Assembly (NCBI GenBank): GCA_018715935.1
Contig: DVKR01000034.1
Span: 1 to 64,000 of the forward strand
Source of the DNA: Candidatus Aphodovivens excrementavium
Lineage (GTDB): Bacteria > Actinomycetota > Coriobacteriia > Coriobacteriales > Eggerthellaceae
Length of the DNA: 64,000 bases
Reading direction: 5' to 3'
Shown: piece after piece, positions 55,089 through 64,000 of the stretch
Numbering within the stretch: position 1 is the first letter of the stretch
Layout of the letters: every line of letters starts with the position of its first letter
Program-made: the position numbers and the translations under genes
Notes under the pieces: generated by a model
Databases searched by the model: none
Seen by the model: the letters and a program-made list of their open reading frames with translations, nothing else
What the model was told of the DNA's origin: nothing

Positions 55089-55259
55089 GCGCGTCAACGC
55101 CCGATTCGGGTTTAGTTTGAAGCAGCGGGGTCTCCCCTCTGAATACGCGGTCGAGTGCGCAAGGGTGCATTCGCTCGTGACGACATGAAACATAAGTAAC
55201 CGTCGTCAAAGAAGCTCGTGAGCAATAGGGCACACGAGGCGAAGAGAAAGAACATTATC

Positions 55260-57458
55260 ATGGAAAAAATCGTCGAGTCGTTCGAGCTGTACGGAAAGCA
55301 GTACCGCATCGAAACGGGCGAGCTTGCAAAGCAGGCAACCGGTGCCGTTTTGGTCAGCCAAGGTGACACCACGGTGCTTGTTACCGCCGTCATTTCCAAG
55401 GAAGAAAAGGATTACGATTTCTTCCCCCTTACTGTTGACTTCATCGAGAAGATGTATGCGGTTGGCCGCATTCCTGGCGGCTATCTCAAGCGCGAAGCTC
55501 GTCCTTCCGAAAAGGGAACTCTTACCGCTCGTATGATCGACCGTCCCATCCGCCCCGGCTTTGCCGACGGCTTCAAGCGCGAGGTGCATATCGTCGCAAC
55601 GTCGTTTGTGGCCGATCAGATCAACCCGCCCGACACCATTTGCGTAATGGGCGCCAGCGCCGCTTTGATGCTTGGCGCCGCCCCGTTCGACGGGCCGGCT
55701 GCTTGCGTTCGCATTGGCCGCAACGTCGAGACGGGCGAGTATATCGTCAACCCCACTTTTGAGGAAGAGAAGCTGTCCGACCTCGAACTTACCATTGCCG
55801 GTACCACCGACTACATTTCTATGGTGGAAGCCGGCGCCCATGAGATCTCTGAGCAGGATATGGTAGACGCAATCGCGTTTGGCCAAGAGGCGATAGCCGA
55901 ATTCTGCAAAGTTCAGCAGCGTTTCTTGGACCGCTGCTCGATCGAGCCGCGCGAATGGCCTGTCCATGTTCCTGATCCCTCTATCGCCGAGCGTGTGGAG
56001 CCGCATCTCGCCGAGATGTCTGCTGCTTTGAAGGACGCCGATAAGCAGGCGCGCATGGGCAAGGTTGAGGATCTGAAGGAGCGCATTACCAACGACGAGT
56101 TCTCCGAAGAGGAGCGCAGCGCTTGGAAGGCCGATATCGCTGCGGCATGCAAGGCGCTTGAAAAGAAGGCCATGCGCGCGATGGTAATCGAAACCGGCGA
56201 GCGCGCTGACGGCCGCACTCCCGAGGAGATTCGCCCGCTCCACATCGTTCCCGGGTATCTGCCGCGCGTACATGGCTCCGGATTGTTCCAGCGCGGGCAG
56301 ACGCAGGTCTTAAGCATTGTGACGCTTGGCATGCTTAACGAGTGGCAGCGTCTTGACACAATCGATCCGGCTGAAGGAAAGCGCTACATTCATCATTACA
56401 ACTTCCCGCCGTACTGCACCGGTGAGGTTGGTCGTATGGGCGCACCGAAGCGCCGTGAGCTTGGGCATGGCGCTTTGGCCGAGCGTGCCTTGCTTCCCGT
56501 AATACCCGATGAAGACGAATTCCCCTATACGATTCGCGTTGTATCGGAGGTTTTGGAGTCTAACGGCTCTTCCTCCATGGCTTCGACGTGCGGTTCTACG
56601 CTCGCACTCATGGATGCAGGCGTGCCTATCAAGCGCCCGGTGTCGGGCATCGCCATGGGTCTCATCAAAGAAGGCGACGACGTCGTCATCTTGTCGGACA
56701 TTCAAGGCCTAGAGGACTTCTTAGGCGATATGGACTTTAAGGTGTGCGGTACCGAGAAGGGCATTACCGCACTTCAGATGGACAACAAGGCGAAGGGTCT
56801 TTCGGTTGATATTCTGGCTCGCGCCCTTAAGCAGGCTCACGAGGGTCGCTCGTTCATTTTGAACGCGATGCTAGACCAGATTGAGGCGCCTCGCGAGAGC
56901 CTTCGCGATACGGCACCGCGCATCGAGACCATCCATATCCCCGTTGACAAGATTCGCGATGTCATCGGAAGCGGCGGCAAGGTGGTGCGCGGCATCCAGG
57001 AGGAAACGGGTGCCAGCATTGACATTCAAGAAGACGGCACCATCCATATCGCCGCTGTCGAAGGCCCTGCGGGCGAGGCCGCCAAGAAGATGATTCTGGG
57101 AATCGTCAAAGAGCCCGAAGTGGGCGAGGAGTTTGATGGCGAAGTGGTAGGCATCAAAGACTTCGGCGCGTTCGTCAAGCTCACGCCTGGCAAGGACGGC
57201 TTGCTCCATATCAGCCGCGTCGCAAACGGTCGCGTCGGCAAAGTGGAAGACGTGCTCAACCTTGGCGACATCGTCAAGGTGAAGGTGCTTGAGGTGGATC
57301 CTCACACCGGCAAGATCTCCCTCGACCGTCTCGACAAGCCGGATGCCCCCGCCTCTTCCGACAACGCCGGCCAGCGCGAGCATCGCGGTGGCGGCCATGG
57401 CGACACGCGTCCGGGTCGTTCGGGCAGAACGCCGCGCCGTAGGCATCACGACGCCTAA
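55260..57458 (+). CDS. pnp: Polyribonucleotide nucleotidyltransferase (PNPase)
   Basis: The protein has 732 residues. Two RNase PH domains (FELYGKQYRIETGELAKQ..., HHYNFPPYCTGEVGRMGAPKRRE), a KH domain (VIGSGGKVVRGIQEETGA) and an S1 domain (DFGAFVKLTPGKDGLLHISR) are seen in that order. A short Arg/His/Gly-rich tail follows. It degrades RNA 3' to 5'. ATG 55260 is chosen for the MEKIVESFELYGK start; GTG 55218 is an upstream alternative with no ribosome binding site. Confidence 0.96.
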   Translation: MEKIVESFELYGKQYRIETGELAKQATGAVLVSQGDTTVLVTAVISKEEKDYDFFPLTVDFIEKMYAVGRIPGGYLKREARPSEKGTLTARMIDRPIRPGFADGFKREVHIVATSFVADQINPPDTICVMGASAALMLGAAPFDGPAACVRIGRNVETGEYIVNPTFEEEKLSDLELTIAGTTDYISMVEAGAHEISEQDMVDAIAFGQEAIAEFCKVQQRFLDRCSIEPREWPVHVPDPSIAERVEPHLAEMSAALKDADKQARMGKVEDLKERITNDEFSEEERSAWKADIAAACKALEKKAMRAMVIETGERADGRTPEEIRPLHIVPGYLPRVHGSGLFQRGQTQVLSIVTLGMLNEWQRLDTIDPAEGKRYIHHYNFPPYCTGEVGRMGAPKRRELGHGALAERALLPVIPDEDEFPYTIRVVSEVLESNGSSSMASTCGSTLALMDAGVPIKRPVSGIAMGLIKEGDDVVILSDIQGLEDFLGDMDFKVCGTEKGITALQMDNKAKGLSVDILARALKQAHEGRSFILNAMLDQIEAPRESLRDTAPRIETIHIPVDKIRDVIGSGGKVVRGIQEETGASIDIQEDGTIHIAAVEGPAGEAAKKMILGIVKEPEVGEEFDGEVVGIKDFGAFVKLTPGKDGLLHISRVANGRVGKVEDVLNLGDIVKVKVLEVDPHTGKISLDRLDKPDAPASSDNAGQREHRGGGHGDTRPGRSGRTPRRRHHDA

Positions 57459-57481
57459 AGCCGCCATTTAGCAATTGCATT

Positions 57482-57513
57482 CCGCCCGAACGCGCCAAAC
57501 AGCGTTCGGGCGG
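57482..57513 (+). terminator. Hairpin terminator after pnp
   Basis: A perfect 12-bp stem CCGCCCGAACGC/GCGTTCGGGCGG with an eight-base loop lies 24 bases after the pnp stop. The T run after it is short (CGTTTAT). Between it and dapB (132 bases) lies a GCCGTCT/AGACGGC hairpin (57592-57620) and no gene. Confidence 0.7.
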
Positions 57514-57645
57514 CTACCGTTTATCCCTTGAGCGTCTTGCTAAGCATGCAACTTGGTTATGATGCCAAGGGATACTTAGTTTGTTGGCACTGCCGTCTCG
57601 TTGCCGTGCAAATAGACGGCTCAACCCTCACAGGAAGGGACTACC

Positions 57646-58419
57646 ATGATTAGAGTTGCGGTTTCCGGATGCAGCGGGCGTATGGGTTCTACTGTCGTTG
57701 ACGCGGTTTCATCTGCCGACGACATGGATGTTGCCTGCGGCATAGACCCTCATGTTCCCGAAAACGCCCCCTTTCCCGTATACGCATCGGTTGAGGAGGC
57801 GGTAAGGCAGGGAGGCTTTGATGTGCTGGTTGATTTCACGCAGCCAAGCGTTGTCGCCTCCAACCTTTCTGTGGCGTTGCCGGCGGGAATCGACTGCGTG
57901 GTGGGCACCACAGGCCTTTCCAATAACAAGCTTCAAGAGCTTGCTTCGCTCGCGCCCGAAGGAACCTGTTTGTTTTACGCCCCGAACTTCACCACGGGCG
58001 CAGTTTTGATGATGGAGTTTGCCAAAGCGGCGGCTCCCTATTTTCCGGAAGCGGAGGTTTTGGAGTTTCATCACTGCAACAAGAAAGACGCGCCTTCAGG
58101 CACCGCCGTCCGCACTGCTGAAATCATCGCTGCTGCTCGGGGCGGTAAGCCGAGCAGCGCTCCTGGCAAAGAAACCGAGATAGAGGGTGCGCAGGGGGCG
58201 CGTGGCGCCCTTATTGCCGGCGTTCCCGTTCATTCGGTCCGTTCTATGGGCTACGTTGCCAGCCAAGAGGTCGTTTTCGGGTCAATGGGTCAAACGTTAA
58301 CCATCCGCCACGATTCATGGGATCGTACCTCTTATATGCCCGGCGTTCTTCTGGGAATTAGAAGCGTTGGCGCGCAAAGCGGCCTCGTTGTAGGTTTAGA
58401 GAACTTCCTGCACGACTAA
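57646..58419 (+). CDS. dapB: 4-hydroxy-tetrahydrodipicolinate reductase
   Basis: The protein has 257 residues. The nucleotide-binding VAVSGCSGRMGSTVV, VVGTTGLSNN, and the substrate motif EFHHCNKKDAPSGTA are DapB signatures. It reduces the DapA product in lysine and diaminopimelate synthesis. GGAAGGG precedes the ATG. dapA is the next gene, in reversed pathway order. Confidence 0.95.
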   Translation: MIRVAVSGCSGRMGSTVVDAVSSADDMDVACGIDPHVPENAPFPVYASVEEAVRQGGFDVLVDFTQPSVVASNLSVALPAGIDCVVGTTGLSNNKLQELASLAPEGTCLFYAPNFTTGAVLMMEFAKAAAPYFPEAEVLEFHHCNKKDAPSGTAVRTAEIIAAARGGKPSSAPGKETEIEGAQGARGALIAGVPVHSVRSMGYVASQEVVFGSMGQTLTIRHDSWDRTSYMPGVLLGIRSVGAQSGLVVGLENFLHD

Positions 58420-58507
58420 GTGCGAGCAGGTTGTTCGTGCGATAATGATGGAAGCGCTCGATTACATTCTTGAAACGTCTTAAGAGCGCTCGGTGAGAGG
58501 AGAGAGC

Positions 58508-59398
58508 ATGTCGCAGCCCCGTTTCGGTAGACTTATACCCGCTATGGTTACCCCGTTCGACGATGACCGCAAGCTCGATTTAGACAAAGCCCAAGAGCTT
58601 GCCGTTCGCCTGATCGAAGGTGGTTGCGACTCTCTTATTATCAGCGGCACCACTGGCGAGAGCCCGACGGTTTTCTATCCCCAGAAAATGGAGCTCTTTC
58701 GGGCGGTCGTAAGCGCAGTAGACGGCAAGGCTCCCGTTATTGCCAACGTGGGCGACAACTGCACCGAAGACTCTATTGAATTTGCGCTTGATGTCCAAAA
58801 GCTTGGAGTAGACGGATTCATGACGGTTGTCCCGTATTACAACAAGCCGCCTCAAGAGGGCCTGTACCAGCACTTTAAAGCTATAGCTGAAGCGGTAGAG
58901 CTCCCAATTATTCTTTACAACATTCCTGGTAGGTGCGTTATCAACATGACGGCACAGACCACCCTTCGCCTTGCCCACGACTTCGACAACATCGTCGCCG
59001 TCAAAGAGGCATCAGGCGATCTCGACCAAGTGAAGGAAATTATAGAGGGGGCGCCAGCCGGTTTCGACGTGTACTCTGGCGACGACGCTGCAACCCTTGA
59101 CATCATGAAGCTCGGCGGCGTGGGCGTGATATCGACCATTGCCAATGTGGCGCCGGGTAGAATGAAGGAAATCGTGTCGCTATGCGCAGAAGGTCGTTGG
59201 GAAGAAGCGGCGGACGCAAACGAAAGGCTCATGCCCCTTATGAAAGGCCTTTTTGAGACCTCTAATCCTATTCTGGTGAAAGAGGCCCTTAAGCTTGCGG
59301 GGTTTCCGGTAGGTGGCGTGCGCCTTCCGCTCATTGATGCTACTCCGGAGCAGTCGCAGCGCCTTGCCGCCATTATGCAGGAAGTGGGCGTTCTCTAA
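58508..59398 (+). CDS. dapA: 4-hydroxy-tetrahydrodipicolinate synthase
   Basis: The protein has 296 residues. The TIM-barrel motifs SGTTGESPTVF, VVPYYNKPPQEGLYQHF with the catalytic tyrosine, LYNIPGRC, and the Schiff-base lysine in VAVKEASGDLDQVK are present. It condenses pyruvate and aspartate semialdehyde. ATG 58508 follows GAGAGGAGAG. Confidence 0.95.
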   Translation: MSQPRFGRLIPAMVTPFDDDRKLDLDKAQELAVRLIEGGCDSLIISGTTGESPTVFYPQKMELFRAVVSAVDGKAPVIANVGDNCTEDSIEFALDVQKLGVDGFMTVVPYYNKPPQEGLYQHFKAIAEAVELPIILYNIPGRCVINMTAQTTLRLAHDFDNIVAVKEASGDLDQVKEIIEGAPAGFDVYSGDDAATLDIMKLGGVGVISTIANVAPGRMKEIVSLCAEGRWEEAADANERLMPLMKGLFETSNPILVKEALKLAGFPVGGVRLPLIDATPEQSQRLAAIMQEVGVL

Positions 59399-59461
59399 CC
59401 GCAGGGATCGCTGAGAAATACTAGACACACGCCGCACCAAAAGAAGTCGTCTTCTTTGACT

Positions 59462-59481
59462 GAAGCCCCGTATGGGGCTTC
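59462..59481 (+). terminator. Hairpin between dapA and the RNase J gene
   Basis: An 8-bp stem GAAGCCCC/GGGGCTTC with loop GTAT. It could end dap transcripts or protect the RNase J mRNA 5' end; the T run is absent. Confidence 0.45.
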
Positions 59482-59516
59482 GCGGCTGTATTGAAAGGAT
59501 GTTCAAAGGTATATCT

Positions 59517-61388
59517 ATGAATCAAAATACTGTTGAATCGCACTCGAACGACACATCGACGGGAAGTGGCCAGCACCAGCGCAAGCGCCGCGAGGGAAAT
59601 CGCGCCACCCGCTCGTTCAAGCACGTAAACATCGACCGGACCCGCCCTCAACTGACCAAAGAGGGTGCAGGCCAGCACCGCAATTCCTCAAAAAAGAGGG
59701 GTCGTCAGGATTTTTCCTCACCGAAAAAAGACCCGAATGCCACTCTTAACGTCATTCCCCTTGGCGGATTAGATGCCATCGGTAAGAACATGACCGTGTT
59801 CGAATGCAAAAACGACATGATCGTTGACGACGCTGGTCTTATGTTTCCTGACGACGACCACCCGGGCATCGATTTGATCCTGCCCGACTACACCTACGTA
59901 CTGGAAAACGCTGATAAGCTTCGAGGCATTTTTATCACGCATGGTCACGAAGACCATACCGGCACTCTTCCGTATCTGCTTAAGGACCTCGATCGGCAGG
60001 TGCCCATTTACGCAACGAAGCTCACGCTCGGCCTCATTGAGGGAAAGCTAAAAGAACACCGCATCAAAAACGCCAAGCTCTGCGAGATTAAAGCCGGCGA
60101 TAAGATTACGCTCGGTTGCTTCACCGTTGAGTTTTTCGCGGTCAACCACTCCATACCGGGCGCGGTGGGCGCTTTTATTCAGAGCCCTGCCGGCAACGTG
60201 CTGCACACAGGCGACTTCAAGCTCGACCAAACGCCCATTGACGGAGTTCACACCGACTTCGGCGCGCTTTCTCGGTTTAGCAAAATCGGCGTCGACCTCA
60301 TGATGAGCGATTCCACCAATGCGCAAAACGCCAACTTCACGCCCTCTGAGGCAGAAGTTGGAAAGGCGCTCAATCCCATTATCGCTAATGCAAAGGGGCG
60401 CGTGATCATCGCGTCGTTTGCGAGCCATATCCATCGTATGCAGCAAATATGCGATGCCGCTGTCGCAAACGGAAGAAAAGTGGTGGTGACGGGGCGTTCG
60501 ATGGTTCAAAACACCGATATCGCACGGCGTCTCGGCTACCTCAACATCAGCGACGACGACATAGTTGACGCCTACGACTTACGCGGTTTGCCTCCCGAGC
60601 GCGTGGTTATCATGTGCACGGGAAGCCAGGGCGAGCCGCTTTCCGCGCTTGCGCGTATTGCCAACGGCGAGCATAAGACCATCGACATCGAGGAAGGCGA
60701 TACGGTCATCATCTCTGCAACGCCGGTTCCGGGCAATGAAAAGGCGGTCACCCGCGTTATTAACTCTCTTGCAAAGATTGGTGCAGACGTTTACGACAAG
60801 CGCCGTGCTATGGTGCATGTATCGGGTCATGCCGGGGCAGAGGAATTGAAGCTGGTTTTGTCTATCGTTCAGCCGCGAGCGTTTATGCCCGTGCACGGCG
60901 AGGCCACCCATCTGCGTGCCCACGCCCAACTTGCCGAGGCAACGGGCGTGCCGCGCAACAACATCTTCCTGTGCGAAAACGGCGAAACTCTGGAGCTGTC
61001 CTCTCAGGGCGTAAAACGCGGACCGATGGTTGAGAGCGGTATTGTGTTCGTTGACGGGCTTTCTGTGGGCGACACTTCGCAAGATGTTCTCAATGAGCGC
61101 TCTGAGCTTGGAAGCCAGGGCGTTGCTGCCGTTGCCTGCGCGGTATCGTTTAGCCGTCGCGAGCTTGTAGGCGATGTTCAGCTTGAAATGCATGGAATCA
61201 CCGGCGGAGACGACGCTTATCTGGCGGAAGACGCGCAATCGGCCATTCGCAATGCCGTCAAGCGACAGCTTGGAAAAAACGGCGGCAAAAAAGAGGTGCG
61301 CAAAGCCGTGCGAGACTCCCTTTTGTCTGTCCTTTGGGATCGCGCTAAGCAACGCCCGCTGGCTATAGTTACCATCTTGGAAGTGTAG
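59517..61388 (+). CDS. rnj: Ribonuclease J
   Basis: The protein has 623 residues. The metallo-beta-lactamase motif THGHEDHTGTLPYL, the beta-CASP elements GDFKLDQTP, SDSTNAQ, and VSGHAGAEELKLVL identify RNase J. The N-terminal 70 residues are a basic, low-complexity extension (HQRKRREGNRATRSFKHVN...) not in Bacillus RNase J but common in Actinobacteria. Glycine/threonine at HEDHTG replaces the more usual isoleucine. It is a 5' exonuclease and endonuclease in RNA decay. ATG 59517 follows AAAGGT. Confidence 0.93.
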   Translation: MNQNTVESHSNDTSTGSGQHQRKRREGNRATRSFKHVNIDRTRPQLTKEGAGQHRNSSKKRGRQDFSSPKKDPNATLNVIPLGGLDAIGKNMTVFECKNDMIVDDAGLMFPDDDHPGIDLILPDYTYVLENADKLRGIFITHGHEDHTGTLPYLLKDLDRQVPIYATKLTLGLIEGKLKEHRIKNAKLCEIKAGDKITLGCFTVEFFAVNHSIPGAVGAFIQSPAGNVLHTGDFKLDQTPIDGVHTDFGALSRFSKIGVDLMMSDSTNAQNANFTPSEAEVGKALNPIIANAKGRVIIASFASHIHRMQQICDAAVANGRKVVVTGRSMVQNTDIARRLGYLNISDDDIVDAYDLRGLPPERVVIMCTGSQGEPLSALARIANGEHKTIDIEEGDTVIISATPVPGNEKAVTRVINSLAKIGADVYDKRRAMVHVSGHAGAEELKLVLSIVQPRAFMPVHGEATHLRAHAQLAEATGVPRNNIFLCENGETLELSSQGVKRGPMVESGIVFVDGLSVGDTSQDVLNERSELGSQGVAAVACAVSFSRRELVGDVQLEMHGITGGDDAYLAEDAQSAIRNAVKRQLGKNGGKKEVRKAVRDSLLSVLWDRAKQRPLAIVTILEV

Positions 61389-61489
61389 GCAGACCGCTAT
61401 CGTTTACTGGGCGGGTTGACTATACTTGTCGTACCCGCCAACTAACCGCATTGAAACGCAGATTAAACGCAGCAGTAAGGAGCAGGGCA

Positions 61490-64000
61490 GTGGCTCGGAA
61501 ATCGAACACTACGTCCAGAACTACATCCAAATCGCCTGACCGTCCAAAGAAGCGGGCGGTATCGCCGGCGGAGAAGCATGCGAAACGAAACGGTGCGAAA
61601 GCTCCTTTGGCCGACGATGTCGATGAACGTATTTTTGACGAGCGAACTCGCCGCGATATCGCCGGCGTGGTGTTTGCCGTTCTTGCGGTTGTTTTGATGG
61701 TTGCGGCGATATTGCCGAGCGACGCGGTGGTGACTTCGTTTGTCTCGTCTTCCCTTCATTTGACACTTGGTCTTGGTGCGTATCTGCTGCCGGTCTTTCT
61801 TTTCGTTTGCGGAGTGAGCTTTCTCGTTCGATTCGAAAAGCAGCGCGTCCCCACGCGCATCGCCGTGGGCCTCGGCATGGTATTCATTGCATTGCTGGCT
61901 CTTCTGGCTCTCTCCATGCCCACCGAGACAGACGGCGGGGCTCCGTCGCATCTTTTCGACCCTTATCAGCTGACCCTGCGAGGCGGGTATATCGGCGCAG
62001 GTATCGCCTGGGCGGGGTACACGCTCTTTGGCCAGGTCATCTCCATTATCATTATGTTCGGTGTAATTATTGCAGGCATTGTGATAATCGGGTTTTCGTT
62101 CACGGGGATTATCGAATCCGTTCGCAGGCGCCAAGAGGAGAAAGAGGCGCTTGAGCGCGAGATGGAAACGGTCGTTCCCGCACCGCCTTATACCGAGACC
62201 GGCGCATCCGGCGCCTTCGTTCCCTTGTCTTCCGGGGCAGAGGCTCAGCGGCCGCGGAAAGGGCGCAGCAAGCGCGCCTCGTCAAGCGGCGCTTCCGGCT
62301 CGTTCGATACGGCTAAAACCACTGTGCTCTCAGCCGCTTCAACGCATCTTCTTTCCGACGAGAAACCCTCTACCCTTACCAGAAAACTCGGTCGTTCTTC
62401 CCGGGTCGAAGACGATGAAGCCCCAAAAGCGTACTCGCCGGCCGAAAAGAAGGCCTCCAGGCGAAAAGAAGACCTTGCCACCACCGATCAGGGCATCGAG
62501 CATGACGGCTTCCTGCTTCCTTCGATGAGCCTTTTGCACTCAACGAATCCGGCAGAACGCGCTATGGAGAATGAAGAGGAACTTCGCGAAACGGCTACAT
62601 GCCTTCAAGAGACGCTCGAAGACTTCAAAATCATGGCAAAAGTGGTGGGCTGGGTCGCCGGGCCCACCGTTACGCTGTTCAAGGTCGATTTACCCGCAGG
62701 GGTTCGCGTGAGCCGAGTGACCGCGCTCGAGGCAGACATCGCGTTGGCGCTCGCTGCGCCGGGTGTTCGCATTTTTGCGCCTATCCCCGGAACCAACTAC
62801 GTTGGCATAGAGGTTCCCAACCGGACTCGGAGAACGGTTCTTCTGGGCGACGTTCTCACAGATGCCGACGACGGTCCTTTGCAAATTGCAATCGGCGAGG
62901 ACGTCGAAGGGCACCATATCGTCACCGACCTCGCGCGCATGCCCCATCTTCTAATCGGCGGAACGACGGGTTCGGGCAAGTCGGTGTCTATCAATGCCAT
63001 GATCATGTCGATTTTGATGCGTGCGACCCCATCAGAGGTTCGCTTTATTATGATCGACCCCAAGCGTGTGGAGTTTACTCCCTACAACGGAATACCTCAC
63101 TTGTACGTTCCCGTGGTCACCGAGGCAAAGGAGGCTGCAAGCGCGCTTGCTTGGGGCGTTGCTGAAATGGAGCGTCGTCTCAAGGTATTCAGCAAAGCGG
63201 GTGCGCGAAACATCGGGCAATTCAACGAGCTCTGCGCGCGCGAGCTTGCTGAAAAGGATGCCGCTCTCGAAAAAGGGGAGGAGCCTGCCGAACCGCAATA
63301 CGGCGAGAAGCTCCCCTACATCGTTATCATTATCGACGAACTCGCTGATCTAATGATGAACGTAGGAAAAGAAGTGGAGTTTTCCATCAGCCGCATCGCC
63401 CAGCTTGCCCGCGCAGCTGGCATTCACTTGATTGTCGCCACACAGCGACCTTCTACCAACGTCGTGACCGGTCTCATCAAGGCGAATATCACCAATCGCA
63501 TAGCCTTCAATGTGGCCTCCGGCATCGACAGTCGCGTAATCTTGGATACGCCGGGTGCCGAGCGGCTCATCGGGCTTGGCGACCTGCTTTTCAGCAAGCC
63601 CGAATATGCGAAACCCCAGCGTATGCAAGGCTGCTTCGTTTCAAATGAGGAGATAGCATCGGTTGTGGCTGCTCTCAAGGAGCAAGGCGAGCCCGAATAC
63701 CATAACGAGATCCTCAAAACGAACCTTATGTCGCTCGGCGACACGCAGCCCGACGGTTCGGGCGGTTCGGTGAATGACGACGATCCGCTATTGTGGGAAG
63801 CCGCCGACATCGTCGTTGCGAGCGGACTTGGTTCAACCTCCAACATTCAGAGGCGGCTGAAAGTGGGATATTCGCGAGCAGGTCGTATAATGGATATGCT
63901 TGAGAACAAAGGCGTTGTGGGGCCTCCTAACGGCAGCAAGCCGCGCGAGGTTCTGGTTGACGCGCTTGAACTTGAGACATTGAAGGCGTTCGAAGCGAAC
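61490..64000 (+). CDS. ftsK: DNA translocase FtsK/SpoIIIE, cut by the window end
   Basis: At least 837 residues lie inside the window, and no stop is reached. Four membrane helices occupy about residues 50-200. A charged linker follows, then the motor domain with Walker A IGGTTGSGKSVSINAM near residue 490 and Walker B YIVIIIDELADLMM. The DNA-reading gamma winged helix (GLGSTSNIQRRLKVGYSRAGRIMDML) lies near the right edge, so little is missing. It moves chromosome ends during division. The start is GTG 61490 with AAGGAG about six bases upstream. The 101 bases before it hold a GGCGGGT/ACCCGCC hairpin. Confidence 0.94.
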   Translation, partial: MARKSNTTSRTTSKSPDRPKKRAVSPAEKHAKRNGAKAPLADDVDERIFDERTRRDIAGVVFAVLAVVLMVAAILPSDAVVTSFVSSSLHLTLGLGAYLLPVFLFVCGVSFLVRFEKQRVPTRIAVGLGMVFIALLALLALSMPTETDGGAPSHLFDPYQLTLRGGYIGAGIAWAGYTLFGQVISIIIMFGVIIAGIVIIGFSFTGIIESVRRRQEEKEALEREMETVVPAPPYTETGASGAFVPLSSGAEAQRPRKGRSKRASSSGASGSFDTAKTTVLSAASTHLLSDEKPSTLTRKLGRSSRVEDDEAPKAYSPAEKKASRRKEDLATTDQGIEHDGFLLPSMSLLHSTNPAERAMENEEELRETATCLQETLEDFKIMAKVVGWVAGPTVTLFKVDLPAGVRVSRVTALEADIALALAAPGVRIFAPIPGTNYVGIEVPNRTRRTVLLGDVLTDADDGPLQIAIGEDVEGHHIVTDLARMPHLLIGGTTGSGKSVSINAMIMSILMRATPSEVRFIMIDPKRVEFTPYNGIPHLYVPVVTEAKEAASALAWGVAEMERRLKVFSKAGARNIGQFNELCARELAEKDAALEKGEEPAEPQYGEKLPYIVIIIDELADLMMNVGKEVEFSISRIAQLARAAGIHLIVATQRPSTNVVTGLIKANITNRIAFNVASGIDSRVILDTPGAERLIGLGDLLFSKPEYAKPQRMQGCFVSNEEIASVVAALKEQGEPEYHNEILKTNLMSLGDTQPDGSGGSVNDDDPLLWEAADIVVASGLGSTSNIQRRLKVGYSRAGRIMDMLENKGVVGPPNGSKPREVLVDALELETLKAFEAN

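Noticed and set aside
57514-57645. Lysine riboswitch before dapB
   Set aside because: The region is only about 130 bases, has one modest hairpin, and lacks the five-helix pattern and conserved core of lysine riboswitches.
61463-62134. 223-codon minus-strand open frame opposite ftsK
   Set aside because: The plus strand encodes the FtsK membrane segment with a good ribosome binding site; the minus frame has no domain.

Overview
The window reads as one contiguous stretch of chromosome from an anaerobic actinobacterium of the class Coriobacteriia, most likely Eggerthellaceae. The basis is the actinobacterial-type integration host factor (mihF), a full selenocysteine apparatus, a multi-subunit 2-oxoacid:ferredoxin oxidoreductase with AMP-forming acyl-CoA ligases, oxygen-independent style enzymes (hemW, pyrK/pyrD 1B), and evenly GC-rich coding DNA. 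I see no prophage, insertion sequence, CRISPR array or rRNA operon. The taxon is an inference from gene content only.

Layout. 0-0.25 kb: tRNA-Cys and tRNA-Gly on the minus strand, plus the 5' end of another tRNA at the edge. 0.5-9.1 kb: a ketoacid oxidation region, in which a ferredoxin/alpha/beta/gamma oxidoreductase and a P-loop ATPase are flanked by two copies of an XRE-cupin regulator plus acyl-CoA ligase module. 9.2-12.4 kb: a poorly characterised surface/signalling set (FxLYD protein, HTH protein, membrane Ser/Thr kinase with a frameshifted 3' end, membrane protein). 12.5-14.8 kb: the AmmeMemoRadiSam trio. 14.8-21.8 kb: a selenium island (tRNA-Sec, selB, selA, cysteine desulfurase-like gene, yedF, DUF3343 gene, selD); selD is itself a selenoprotein gene with an in-frame UGA. 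21.9-32.1 kb: a pyrimidine operon pyrR-B-C-carA-carB-pyrK-D-F behind a PyrR-type attenuator. 32.3-34.8 kb: mihF-gmk-rpoZ-thiI. 35-39.1 kb: comEA-comEC-holA. 39.3-44.3 kb: rpsT (minus), lepA, a small membrane protein, dus, hemW. 44.4-54.6 kb: CIRCE-hrcA-dnaJ-rsmE-mtaB, phoH-ybeY-dgkA-era, a zinc-ribbon/PASTA protein and recO. 54.6-64 kb: rpsO-pnp, dapB-dapA, RNase J and ftsK (cut by the window end).

How the genes fit together. The oxidoreductase would turn amino-acid-derived 2-oxoacids into acyl-CoA and reduced ferredoxin, and the ligases would interconvert acids and acyl-CoA. The selenium island supplies selenophosphate and decodes UGA. The pyr operon makes UMP under PyrR feedback. The remainder is core information processing in an order familiar from Gram-positive bacteria.

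Most interesting signals: (1) a structured repeat family with two copies, one intergenic at 7117-7337 and one translated as the C-terminal tail of CarA at 26263-26410, sharing terminal motifs and a hairpin with two compensated base pairs; (2) the SelD selenoprotein with a hidden N-terminus; (3) three genes that look leaderless, with a -10 box six or seven bases before the ATG; (4) a -1 frame continuation of the Ser/Thr kinase that encodes a third membrane helix; (5) structured leaders before rpsO and thiI.
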